Program-made: the position numbers and the translations under genes | Shown here: one piece after another, positions 15,301 to 26,100 of the stretch | How positions within the stretch are numbered: position 1 is the stretch's first letter | Layout of the letters: each line of letters begins with the position of its first letter | Origin: GCA-020348445 sp965372465 | GTDB taxonomy: Archaea; Thermoplasmatota; Thermoplasmata; GCA-020350865 | Assembly (NCBI GenBank): GCA_965372465.1 | Contig: CBDVCK010000012.1 | Coordinates: 1-27,531 of the forward strand | Direction: 5' to 3' | Length of the DNA: 27,531 nucleotides | Notes under the pieces: model-generated | Database searches by the model: none | Seen by the model: only the letters and a program-made list of their open reading frames with translations | What the model was told of the DNA's origin: nothing

Positions 15301-17098
15301 ATGTGGATGAGGGACCTGGTGTAGTCACATCGCCAATACCTGGATCTGAGCTTATCCATGTTGCATCCACCTGCTCAACAAATGCATTATATGTGTCATT
15401 CCAGCCGATTGCATAGTATGTATCTATTGCATATTTTGCATAGGTTTTGTCTCCAATCCATCCACTGCTACCATCAGGGGAAAGTGAAATGAACATTCTG
15501 TCGATTTCATAATCAATTACTGTGAGAATCCCAGTCCAGTTTAACCCGTACGTAGAATTTGTAGCCCTCACCTTGCATGTTCCAGTTCCCACTGCATTAA
15601 ATAATATTGAAGTAGCCGGTCCGAAATTTACGGTCCCAACGCCTGTGTCATCTGAGAACCAATCTGAATCAACCAGCTCAACGAACTCGGAATTTGTATC
15701 ATTCCAACCGCAGACATAGAATGTCTCGAAATCCGATAAGAAATAGAGTCTATCACCGATCCATCCGGAACTAGCATCAGACGTAAGTGAAATAATGATG
15801 CGATCCACAGTGGGAGGCGGGGGTGGAGGCTCGAGGCTTGCAAAGAATATATCGTGGTTATCTCCGCTTCTGTAGTCCTCCCATACCACACATGCTGTGC
15901 CGTTTGATGTAACAGATATTGCAGGTCTCGTTTGATCCAGTGAACCAGTATCATCGTTCACCCTTAAATTCGGGTCCCTCCATGTCAATCCGCCGTCCGA
16001 GGATTCGGAATAGAAGATATCTGCATCCCCGTTTCTGCCGTCTTCCCAGGCAATGTAGACCTTATCCGCTCCTGTAACAATTGTGGGATAATCCTGATGA
16101 AAGGGGGAGGCATCCGAATTAACCAGGATATTGGGATCGGTCCACAAAGCACCCTCGTTATCGGATTTTGCAAAATATATGTCAGCACCGAAAGTACTCA
16201 GGTTGCGGTAATCCTCCCAGGTCAAAAAAACGATCCCGGTATCATTTACGGCTATGGAAGGATTACGTTGAAGATCTGAGCCTGAATCTGAATTTACCCT
16301 TATATTTGGATCCGACCATGTGACACCGCTATCTGTGGAGTTTGCAAAGTAGATGTCCCAACTGGTACCTGCATTGCGGTCGTCTTCCCAGGCGACATAG
16401 ATATTACCATTGGGATTTGCAGCAATTGTAGGATTGCGCTGACTGGCATTTGTTATGTCCGTGCTGATTCTGACATTTGGATCTGTCCACGTGGCACCGC
16501 CATCCGAAGACATGGCAAAGTAAATATCATAGTCGCCGTTTCTAAAATCCTCCCATGCAACATAGACATTACCAATTGAATCAACTGCAATAGTGGGGAC
16601 GAATTGCCATGAACCAACAACATCGGAGTTGATCCTAACATTTGGATTGGACCATGTCATACCTCCATCAGTTGAATTAGCAAAATAGATGTCAGCGGGG
16701 TCTCCATTTCTATCATCCTGCCAGGCAGCATAGAGAGTCTCGTTAGCATACACAGCAAGGCTAGGATTTATCTGATTATCTGTGGTTGTATTGATCCTGA
16801 TATCGGGATTGCTCCATGTGATGCCACCATCCGTGGAATTCGCAATAAATAGGTCCCAGTCCCCGAGACGATCATCCTCCCAGACAGCATACATGGTTCC
16901 ATTGGCAGCAACCGCAATACTTGGATTTTTTTGAGAGAACGTCCCTGGATCGTTACTAACCTCAACATTATTGGAAAAGGGAGGATCACCTAATGCCGTG
17001 TTCCTATTGAACATTGGATGAATTAAAAAACCTGTTGTCAATATTAAGACCGCTATTACCATGGCCATGGCTCTTCTCAATACAATTATCCGGGTCAT
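12317..17098 (-). CDS. Surface protein: seven-unit Asp-box propeller on a stalk of ten Big_2-like domains, Fn3 domain, C-terminal anchor
   Basis: A 1,593-residue protein. After a signal sequence (about 10-35) come seven Asp-box repeats (about 41-420; STDGGITW, SSDGGATW and similar), then a short PPPPPP hinge. Ten tandem domains of about 100 residues span about 430-1433. Each begins ID-R-I-I-I-S, carries a YACGWNDT-like motif, a W-S-S-D-D-x-x-I/V-G motif and a G-T-C strand, and ends N-x-T-G-x-L-T-V, typical of bacterial Ig-like group 2 (Big_2). One Fn3 domain (about 1434-1520) follows, then a very hydrophobic helix (about 1528-1550) and a Lys-start, Glu-rich cytoplasmic tail. Length and layout suggest a membrane-anchored rod presenting the propeller far from the cell. 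GAGGT lies just before the ATG at 17098, with a TATA box at 17134-17141. It is first of the three propeller paralogs and follows the giant RTX gene by 82 bases. The ligand is unknown; no hydrolase residues were recognised. Confidence 0.93.
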   Translation of the reverse strand: MTRIIVLRRAMAMVIAVLILTTGFLIHPMFNRNTALGDPPFSNNVEVSNDPGTFSQKNPSIAVAANGTMYAVWEDDRLGDWDLFIANSTDGGITWSNPDIRINTTTDNQINPSLAVYANETLYAAWQDDRNGDPADIYFANSTDGGMTWSNPNVRINSDVVGSWQFVPTIAVDSIGNVYVAWEDFRNGDYDIYFAMSSDGGATWTDPNVRISTDITNASQRNPTIAANPNGNIYVAWEDDRNAGTSWDIYFANSTDSGVTWSDPNIRVNSDSGSDLQRNPSIAVNDTGIVFLTWEDYRNLSTFGADIYFAKSDNEGALWTDPNILVNSDASPFHQDYPTIVTGADKVYIAWEDGRNGDADIFYSESSDGGLTWRDPNLRVNDDTGSLDQTRPAISVTSNGTACVVWEDYRSGDNHDIFFASLEPPPPPPTVDRIIISLTSDASSGWIGDRLYFLSDFETFYVCGWNDTNSEFVELVDSDWFSDDTGVGTVNFGPATSILFNAVGTGTCKVRATNSTYGLNWTGILTVIDYEIDRMFISLSPDGSSGWIGDKTYAKYAIDTYYAIGWNDTYNAFVEQVDATWISSDPGIGDVTTPGPSSTFTAYDTGTCQVSAINATHGSNDTGVLTVMSLEIDRIVISEVWDGATGWLGYQPYPKYDTDTFWACGWNETYNEFVEQVEADWSSDDLSVGSVNFGPAFSTQFNALNEGICIVTANNATYGSNDTGILTVNPLAIDSIIISRSSDASSGWVTDGTYTKYEIDTFYACGWNETHSEFVDLVQVDWESDDESIGNVTTPGTSTAFTAVGVGTCRVSAIHATYGSNETGILTVNPLDIDGIIISLTLDGSSGWLGGRTYTKYDTETLYACGWNDTYDEFVNLVDCTWSSDDSDVGNVTQQGTSATFTALGMGTCKITATNATYGLNETGVISVGSLEIDRILISLSPDGSSGWADDESIVLGGTATFYACGWNDTHDECVIPIECDWVSNDTNVGVLSPQVGNSTTFSAVGAGTCKVSATNTTFGSNETGVLLVPGQAIDRIFISKSPDGSSGWIGDDYYALSDVDTYYACAWNDTLNMFIGLVESTWSSDNTGVGDVTPQGPSTTFTVTGAGTCVITATNTTYGSNQTGVLTVSAFSVDRVIISVSPDFSTGWIGDDDYKKYDALTLYACGWNDTAGEFVKLVEVDWSSDAPAIGDVTLSGTSTTFTAQDIGTCTITATSVTYGSNKTGILTITPPFIDQIIISRSDDGASGWAGNGIYIVDAADIFYATGWNQTYLEFISLVEVEWESSDTSIGTITTSGHWTNFTAQWVSVDSTCTITATYGSISNTSGSLVVLTPTADEIMIRDTVGDAGNVITTMTYNGGETDSFHAAAYNDTVGFLFNVEASWTSSDNLIGQVTNLGAYTTFTAQILSITGTCTVTATYGSVSNLTGLLTVNAAGDITPPAAPSQPTLDVKGSDKIEIAWPANTESDLGHYVVQRATSSDGSWVNMSNVPAGTEFFEDSDVEPDTVYFYRIVAVDNASNPSDPSPVVSAKTESEEEFPMTLILLIVVVIVIVVILLLLLVKKKSKVEDIPSEETASPDVSEEVENPVEEEIQ
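12802..15811 (-). repeat. Ten tandem copies of a ~300-bp unit encoding Big_2-like domains
   Basis: Ten in-frame copies of about 100 codons lie head to tail inside the 12317-17098 gene. Copies 2-8 are the most alike; copies 9 and 10, nearest the membrane, are the most divergent. Every copy keeps an N-x-T/S at WNDT (YNDT in copy 10) and at the final N-x-T-G (N-T-S-G in copy 9). The pattern suggests expansion by duplication of the stalk. Confidence 0.9.
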
Positions 17099-17133
17099 AT
17101 TACCTCACTCCGCTAATGTAAATTACCCTAAGG

Positions 17134-17141
17134 CATATAAA
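17134..17141 (-). promoter_or_regulatory. TATA-like box of the 1,593-residue propeller gene
   Basis: The minus strand reads TTTATATG, about 40 bases ahead of the ATG at 17098, giving a leader of about 15 bases that contains GAGGT. It lies in the 82-base gap after the giant gene, so the propeller genes can be expressed apart from the giant. Confidence 0.5.
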
Positions 17142-17180
17142 CATATCCTCAAGGCCTTTGGCCAACGGAGAATGGCGGAA

Positions 17181-20100
17181 TTATCGGTCGTCTTCAGGCT
17201 CACCCATGGTATCCCTGTGGACACCAGGGAGGTTGCCGGCCTGGGGGTCGCGGGGGGCACCATGCTGGTCTCCCCATCTGGGATCGTGCTGGTCTGCAAG
17301 ACCCAGTTCACCGTCCGATTCCACAAAGGACTGATCAGCGCCGCAAGCCTCTCCAAGAGCCATGAGGAACTTTACGCAGTGCGGAGATATTAGCCTAAGG
17401 ACCTCAGGATTTCCAAAGGGAGCATAGGGGGCTATATAGCTGTTGTACTCACCGATCCAATCGTATGAGCGGTCACCACCTGTATTGAAAATCAGAACAT
17501 CACGACCGGCTCCACCGAATGAGAAATCCCTGTCAGCAAATTCCGGGATATCCGGTTCATTGTTCAGGCCGCCTTGGGAATCATGATTGTCATCGGCATT
17601 GATTACGTCGTCCCCTAAGCCACCGAAATGCCTGTCGTTTTCGGTTCCTCCAACTATCCAGTCATTACCATTGTCACCGAACATCCTGTCCTTTCCATCA
17701 AATATCTTGTTCCCTATGCCATCGACAGCCTCGAAGTTCAGGAAGAAACCTGCAATCTTCGTGCGTGGATTCTCTGCATCGTAGAAGGATATCTTTTGGG
17801 TTACAGGATCGTAGGGTAGAGGTGTGGTATTGGTTATCGGATTGCTGTTATAGAATGCTATTAATGCTTCTGCACCCAACATGGCATCATCTCCTGCCCC
17901 AGCGTGCATCCAGTCATTACCAAGACCGCCATACATTATATCGTTTCCACCGAACTCAAAGGCTGCAATGTCAGCAACCTTCTTCAAGCGGTCTTCTATA
18001 TCCACCCATGCACCCACGAAGGGCCCTGGTATCTTTATCTTCTTTTCCTTGAAGGCTTTGGTCAGCCCGTAGAGAGTTTCAGTTTGACCGTTGCGGCTTG
18101 TTCTGATCCTGCCATCATCACCAAGCATTCCATCCTGGCCGTTTCCTCCATAGAGCCTGTCGTGCCCTGTCTGACCGTATAAGTCATCATCCTGTCCTTC
18201 ACCGAACAGAACGTCATTGCCCACCATACCGTGGATGAGATCGTCTCCTGCTTCACCATGAATCAGGTCATCGTCTCCTATGTCACTTGAGCTGCCCCCT
18301 GGTGTGTAATCCAGGAGCAGAACGGCTCTCGGAATGATGGTCACTGTACCATAGTCGTCATATGTGAAGGTCAAAAACTGACCTGTTGCCACTCCATTTG
18401 TGCCCACGATGCGGAAGATATTGGCATTATCTCCAAGGATATAATCCGAATCTGCAGCATGTCCATCATCTGATTCATCGCCTGGATCATATCGGGCAAT
18501 ACGTGTTCCCGCACCGCCGAAGATGGTGTCCTTTCCATCCGGTCTCAGGCTCGGACTTGTTAATCCGAACAGATCTGAACTACCTCCAACAATGTCATCC
18601 TGGCCCCAGTTGCCGAATATCAGGTCGTCCCCGCCATTGCCTTCCATGTAATCATCGTCATCATCCACACCCTCCACAGAAGGATCTGTTGGGCTTACGG
18701 TTTCTGCAACAGATGCATCACCCTGCATGAGATCGTTTCCGAGCTCACCGAACATGACATCCTCATCAGGTCCACCTGCCATGTAGTCAACGCCAAAGGT
18801 AAAGGAAGTTGGGAAGTCGTTGTGGTCCAACATTGTTATATCCCTACCCCGGGCACCGCTTGGATTTGGCTGATGTGTTCCAGTGACATCCGCATTATCG
18901 TTTTCATCGTATAGTGTATCACCGTCTAAAGCTCTGATTCTCGGACTCACTGTATCGGTTCTTCTATCCACAATTGCATTATCCCCTGTCATCACATCGT
19001 CCCCAGAGCCTCCGTCCATTATGTCGTTGATATCGAATATCGGATCCAGCTCATCTATGCCTCCAACAACATTGTGGCCGCCTATCATATCATCGTCATC
19101 TTCATCACCGAACATGTCGTCGTCACCCTGCTGACCAAGGAGAATATCATCACCTTCATTACCGTGCATCAGATCATCGTCACCGCCGTCTGAAGCTGCG
19201 GTGAAGATGCATGTGAAGATGAAGGTGGGAACTGGCAGTGTGGAAAGATCGAGCAGCATACCGAGTTTTCTCTCCACCTTTCCGTGATCGCCGAACATGA
19301 GGTCGTTGCCCTCATGCCCGTACATGGTATCGCTGTCCGTTCCTCCGAATGCGAGATCGTTTTCAGAGCCACAAAGGACGGTATCGGCTCCTCCATCATT
19401 CGGATCTGTCACAGTAACCAGATCAAGTGTCGATGGATCCAACGTAGCTCCATCAATGGGAACATAAACATAATCGAACAATCCATTGTCACCCAGTATT
19501 TTGTCAAGACCGGCATTACCTTCAAGATGGTCGCCAAATGGACCGCCTATAATGATATCATCATCCTCATTACCCTCGATTGTATCGATTCCACCTATTG
19601 CAGGATCGGTTGTCTTTATTATGTATATTATCGCTCCGGGTTGAGTGATATTCCCGTTGTCACCGAGTATGATATCCTCCCCTGCATGGCCCCAGATGTC
19701 ATCGCCATCCGCACCACCGAGTATGATATCATCACCATCATTACCTTCGATGGTGTCGCCACCGCCGATGGCAGGATCTGTTGTTGCAATAATATCTAGA
19801 GAACTTGCATCACCGTCATAAATGAAGTTGAGGAAACCGTTATCGCCTATTATCACATCCTCTACTTCATGACCCCAGATGTCATCACCTGCGGTACCGC
19901 CAAGTATTAAATCAGCACCGTCGTTGCCCTCGATAGTGTCACTACCACCAATGGCCGGATCTGTGGTTTCAATCTGGTAGATTACCTCATCAGGCATTGT
20001 GATCTTGCCGTTGTCACCAAGTATCACATCGTCACCCACGTGGCCCCAGATATCGTCACCTGCTGTACCACCAAATATGAGGTCGTCGCCTTCGTTGCCC

Positions 20101-23100
20101 TCGATAGTGTCGCTACCACCAATGGCCGGATCTGTGGTTTCTATAAGGTCGATAACCTCGTCCGGCATAGTTATCATACCATTGTCACCAAGTATCACAT
20201 CGTCCCCATCATGGCCCCAGATATCGTCACCTGCTGTGCCGCCAAGTATGAGATCGTCACCACTGTTACCCTCGATTATGTCGCTTCCGCCTATTGCCGG
20301 ATCTGTTGTTTTTATAAGGTCGATTACCGCACCTGGCATGGTGATATTACCGTTATCACCTAAGATTACATCACCACCCTCGTTACCCCAGATTTCGTCA
20401 CCATCTGCTCCGCCAAGGATGATGTCGCTTTCCAAATTGCCCTCGATAATATCGCTTCCGCCTATTGCGGGATCTGTAGTTTCGATGAAATCTATTATCC
20501 TACCTGGCAAAGTGATCTTACCGCAGTCACCGACTATCACATCCTCGCCGTCGTGACCCCAGATGTAATCACCGGCCGGACCACCGAGGATGATATCGTC
20601 ATCATTGTTGCCTTCGATAATATCATTGGCGCCTGTTGCGGGATATGTTGTTTCAATAACCTCGATTACCTCGTCAGGCATTATGATGTCTCCGCAATCA
20701 CCCAAAATTACATCATCACCATTGTTGCCCCAGATTTCGTCACCTAAAGTCCCGCCAATGATGATGTCATCACCGTCGTTGCCTTCGATTGTATCATTGC
20801 TTCCATAAGTAGGATCGATTGTTTCGATTAGATCCACAACACCGCCGGGCATCGTGACCTTGGCATTGTCACCCATTATGAAGTCATCATCTTCATCTCC
20901 TGTGATGTCATCTCCTCCGGAACCGCCGATTATGATATCTGAGGCTTCATCACCTTCTATGGTATCACCGCTGCCAAGATCAGGAGATTTCGAAGTGACC
21001 AAATCAAGGGTCGTGGGATCATCGTCGCCCCCTGCACCCGAAGCCAGGTTGTATTTTAATTGACCCTCGTCGCCGATTATGATATCTTCACCCGTGGCGC
21101 CATCAAGGAAATCACCTTTAACGCCGCCGATTATGATATCGTCCTCTTCATTGCCTTCGATTGTGTCGTTGCCGCCATCGGATGCACTCAGGGCTGTGGT
21201 TTCGATTCGTGCAATCAAACCGTTTTCATAAACGAGCTCGCCCTGGTCACCGAGAAGGACATCATCGCCGGGATCGCTTACCGGGCTGCCTCCAAGGGTG
21301 TCATCGCCGTATATGAAGTCGCCTGCCTTGCCACCCAATACCGTATCATTACCCTCACCACCTGAGATATCATCCACACCGCCAGGTGATGGAAGGATAT
21401 TGTCTGTGGTTCTTATGAGGTCCAAAGTTAATACATTACCATCTCCGGTGTCGTAATCCAATTCTCCGGAGTCGCCGACTATGACGTCGTCACCAAGACC
21501 TCCAATCAGGTCGTCATCACCTACGCCACCCAAAATTATGTCGGCATTTTCACTGCCATCTATGTAATCGTCACCGCCGGTGCTGTTGTCCGTATCTGTT
21601 GTTCTGATGTATTCCACCCGGGATGTTTTGTTATCCACATCATGAACAAAAAGAACTTCACCGTTATCACCGATTGCAATGTCCTCGCCATCGAGGCCGG
21701 GTGCATCTGCATCGCCGTATATCGAATCACCGCCGCGCCCACCTATAATAATGTCGTCACCTTCTCCACCGTATAGGTAATCCTGGGCACCAACACCGGG
21801 ATCCGTGGATTTGAAATAATCTATCAACGAGCCTCCTATGCTTGATTCGAATGTGAAGTCCAGCTCACCATTATCCCCTATTATGATATCATTACCGGTA
21901 CTGCCATTGATGGTGTCTGTTCCGGGTCCGCCAAGCAGTATGTCATCACCAACATTTCCATCCATTTCATCATTACCATCTGTGCCTGGATTGATGGTTT
22001 TAATAAATTCCAAATTAAGAGTCAGTTGACCTGATACGATCTCGACCTCACCGTCGTCACCGAACATGATGTCGTTGTCTGCCTCTCCTTTGACAAGGTC
22101 GTTGCCGTCGTTTCCGAACATCCTGTCATTTCCTGTTCCACCGTAGAGCTCGTCGTTTTGGTCTCCACCATAGATGACATCTGCGCTGCGATTGCCATAG
22201 AGGAAGTCGTCACCACCGTCGCCATACAGCACATCGTTGCCGTCCTCTCCGAAAATCTGATCCGAACCGGCTCCGCCGTGTGCCTCATCTCCGGCAGCTG
22301 TACCGTAAAGCGGGAATTTCGGGATAGGGGTGTTTCCGTTCATTTTCAGGGCATTATCCTTGAATCTAAAGGAGGAATCGCACCAAATATTGTCATTACC
22401 GTCGTCACCATAGAGTATATCGGGTGCGCCGCCGCCTGAAATTATATCGTTTCCACCTCCTCCAAAGATTATGTCCGCATCCTCATCCCCAGTTATATGG
22501 TCATCTCCGACATTGGTGGTTTCGTTTTGAATGTCCGGAATTCCATCACCGTTTAATATGAGCTTGTAATTCCAAGAGACAGCTGATTCGAATTCGATTG
22601 TACCGTCTCCCCAGATATTATCCTTTCCATATCCGCCTCTGATTACATCCTGATAGGGACCGCCTGCTAGGAAGTCATCGCCATCTCCTCCGAGAAGTGT
22701 ATCTGTCCCTGCTGTTCCTCGAAGAGTGAAGGGATTGCTTCCATCATAGGGTTGTTTGGCGTCACCGTTGAGAGCATCATCACCTTCATCACCATCAAGA
22801 AAATCGTTTCCGCCGTTGCCTATGAGAAAATCGTTGCCCTTCTCACCATATAGTTCATCATTTCCACCACCGCCAACCAGAATATCATCACCTAAACCGC
22901 CTTCGAGAATCGCGTTCCCGTCGCCAGCTATAAGGACATCATTTCCCGAATCCCCAGTGAGTTCGGCTGTGATTCCCGATGAGGTTACACCTGAAAGGTC
23001 GATTATATCGTTGCCCTCGCCTCCACCTGCCATGATCTTGGTAACTCCAGAGTATTCCTGTTTGTCGATTACCTTGCCACCAATCTTGGCCCAGACCTCA

Positions 23101-26100
23101 ACTGTATTACCAGATTTCAATTCCACATGGAATTCCTCATTACCATCTGTGAGATCACCGTACAAACGATCCTTGGCGAACTTGCCCATATTCAGGCGAA
23201 GCTCACCTGTATTCTCATTGACCTTGGCGAGAATGGGATCTTTCGGACAGGAATAACTGAATTCAATTAGTGGTATGGACGGTCCGAAATACCAGGTTTT
23301 CTCCCACAGACCCCATAGCAACTCGACAAAGGCGAACAAACGGGCCGTCACCTTTCCGCTGACATCGAAGATGCAGATCAATCCCAGGGGAATTCCCAAT
23401 TGCTTGAAACCATTGAGAATGTTGCCCCAGATCTCCTCTATTCGAACCTTTCCGTCACCATCCGGGTCGTTGAGGTTGAAATCCACAGTGGCATAAACAC
23501 CGCCTCCCACACCCACCTTGGCAACCACTATATTCAAAACAGCAGCACCGGTCAGGCTGCCGTAGACCGTAACCTCTGGAATATCTGCACCCGTATCCAA
23601 ATCCAGATCACCCACATAGAAACCCTTGAGAAGATCAAGTGGATGCTTAAATCCGCCTTCCGCGAACTGGCGTATGCCGTAGGTATCGTAACCAAAGGAC
23701 AGGTCGATTATCACACCAATCGAACCAGTAATTTCAGCTCCCAGACCATCCCAGATCGGGAAGAACTGGCTGTATGTGAAATCGAAGGTAAACTTCGGCA
23801 TGTCATATACTATAATGTCCGCATCCCGACCCAGAAGCAGCCCGAAGATCTGACCAGCATCTGTGAATATCGGGAAGCTCCAGCCTCCTCCTTCCTTGGT
23901 TGTACTGGATGCAAAGGATTTGGTTGCCGCAGATGCGCTGCTTCCTGAAAGCGCGTCATCCATGGTACTTCCAAAATCGAAATTGTCGATTTTATCTGCC
24001 AAATCCCCGAAATCATCACCGAAATTATCCCTAATAACCTGGCTGAGAGATGCAGAGGAGCCTGAGCCCCTAATTATACTGAGAGCATTCTCATCTGTCA
24101 GATCGAGAGTTCCATCTCCGCCCACAGCGAAATCACCGAAATAGATGATGATATCACCTGCATCGGTTGGAATGGAATTGATTAGGGTTATCAGGTCAGC
24201 TAGGGCATAGATAAAAGCAGGGTCAACAACACCGAACATACCTGCAATATCGATGAGCGTTATATCCTCGCCAGCCAAATCCGAAATTACTGGAATCGGG
24301 GCGGTTAATATATCAACGAGTGGTTGAAGAGGTTCTGTGATCTCCTGGATCACTCCAACAATCGGACCCAAAAAGTCTGAGAAGAACGAGCCCAGATTCA
24401 ATCCAACATTCTTGAATGCAATATAAGGAATCCTGTAATGATTGTCCAAAGGTTCCAGGCTGCTATTATCTACACCGTCTCCAAGACCCCATCTCATGTA
24501 GAATTCGGACACAATGGAGGGCCACTTACCTCCTCCCACAATACCCAATGTCAGATCAAGGTCAATATCTGCCTGAACGCCCCATGAGAAATCAAGGTCC
24601 ATGGAGGGAATCTGGGTAATGGACATCCTGTCATCTGAACCCCCTCCGGTGGCATTTACGAAGAACCAACCAATAAGACTTGGGTCGGGGTAATCCATAT
24701 TGTCAACGTCGAGCTGCAAAAAGAGCAGTTTTCCTGTGAGGGATTCCATCAATCCGACAGTGAGGGCGATTTCCACCACATTGGTAATATTCCGCCCGCC
24801 AACCTGTGGGCGCACAACATTACCCATATGATAATCTGTAAATTCATCCCAGGGTGTGGTGTCGAAATAGAATCCATCGTCAAGGCTTATTCCAAAGACC
24901 AAAAGAAGATTCCAATCGAAGGTGATATTGATACCTCCGTCCATCTCGAGGCCAAGGCCAGGCAAGCCGAAATCTATCTCAGGGGTAATATAGGTATATT
25001 GATCACCCAGCCACAGGTTGAACTGAAGCTCTGTTGCATTATCTGGGAATTTATACTGAACATCATGATAGGAGAGACCAGTGACATTGTCCCACCCTGG
25101 ATCGAGTTGCAGGATATTGAGCCCTGGTGGACCAAGGGCATTGAATATCGCCTCCTGGATGAGCCCAATGGCTTTTTGAGGTGCATTTTCTATGAAATCG
25201 CGGAGTTTTGGAATTATCCTGTCGCGGATATCTTCAATGAATTCTGCACCATCAGCGAGAGTGCCTCCCACCAAAGGCAGTTCTATTTCACCAAGCCTGC
25301 CACTCAAAACATTCTCGAGAAGTGCCAGCAGCATATCAAGACCTTCCACAGCTAAAAGGAGGCTGTCTATTAGGCTGAAATTACCGAAGTCCGGCAGCTT
25401 TGTGAAGTCAGGTGCTGAGTTCAGACTTGCGTTTACCTTGATGTCGAATGGATCACTCGTGCCCACCGCCATTGAAATATTGGCGTTGAAATCCAGGTTG
25501 CCAATGAAGTTGGAGGCTGTTGGGAAATAACATGGTAAAATGGCTCCTAATCCAGCAGATAAATTTGCCTTTAAGTTATAGGCAGACAGATTAAAGAGCT
25601 CTATCTTGTCTCCATCGGTTGATGGATTTGGATCATCGAAGGCGGTGAGTGTTAAGAACGCAGGATTCGTGTTGGAGGGATTTCCATCCTCATTGAAAAC
25701 AACATGACCCCCTGTTATGAATAAGCCAAATGGTCCCAGGGATGCGATGAAATTAACGTTGGAGGCGTTTGCGTAACCCTCGAGCCTAACGCCTGTATTG
25801 TCGTATATATATATGGTAAGGTTCGAAAGATCAATTCCGAAACCTAGCGTAACCTCAGCCGAGAATTCAGCCTCAAGACCTGCTGCGCCGCTGAGGTTTA
25901 CCAGGTCCTCGAGTCCTAAGGGCATGGTTATCTCCAGTAGATTTAATAGGTCTATCTGTATAGGTAAAGATGCGCTGTAGCTTGTGTTCCAAGTAATGTT
26001 AAAGCGCAAAATTGTGCTGCCTTTTAATACGGAAAGGATAACACTGTCTCCTTCGGTTGGAAGTCCCAGAACCTGCTTAAGAAGAGTTGTGAGCTCCTGA

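Noticed and set aside
6942..17098. Sialidase (neuraminidase) enzyme call for the three propeller genes
   Set aside because: Asp-boxes mark the fold only. I could not find the Arg triad or nucleophile region, so an enzyme name is not supported.
12317..17098. PGF-CTERM or LPXTG-type sorting signal at the C-termini
   Set aside because: The ends are a long hydrophobic helix followed by a Lys-start charged tail, with no PGF or LPXTG motif before it.
5370..17180. Three intergenic gaps of exactly 82 bases (5370-5451, 9291-9372, 17099-17180)
   Set aside because: The sequences do not look alike beyond TATA and ribosome-site elements, and one length depends on choosing a TTG start. Treated as coincidence.
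17061..17393. Plus-strand 110-codon frame spanning the gap between the giant and the large propeller gene
   Set aside because: It is antisense to the conserved C-terminal tail of the giant and to the promoter of the next gene; the product shows no recognisable feature.
19590..20980. CRISPR-like array from the regular repeat period
   Set aside because: The period is 171 bp, repeats are coding and diverge mainly at third positions, and there are no short spacers or palindromic repeat.
18883..21063. Long open frames on the plus strand opposite the RTX region, rich in Ser, Pro and Ile
   Set aside because: They are reverse-complement echoes of Gly/Asp repeat codons, share the 171-bp period and lack promoters or ribosome binding sites.
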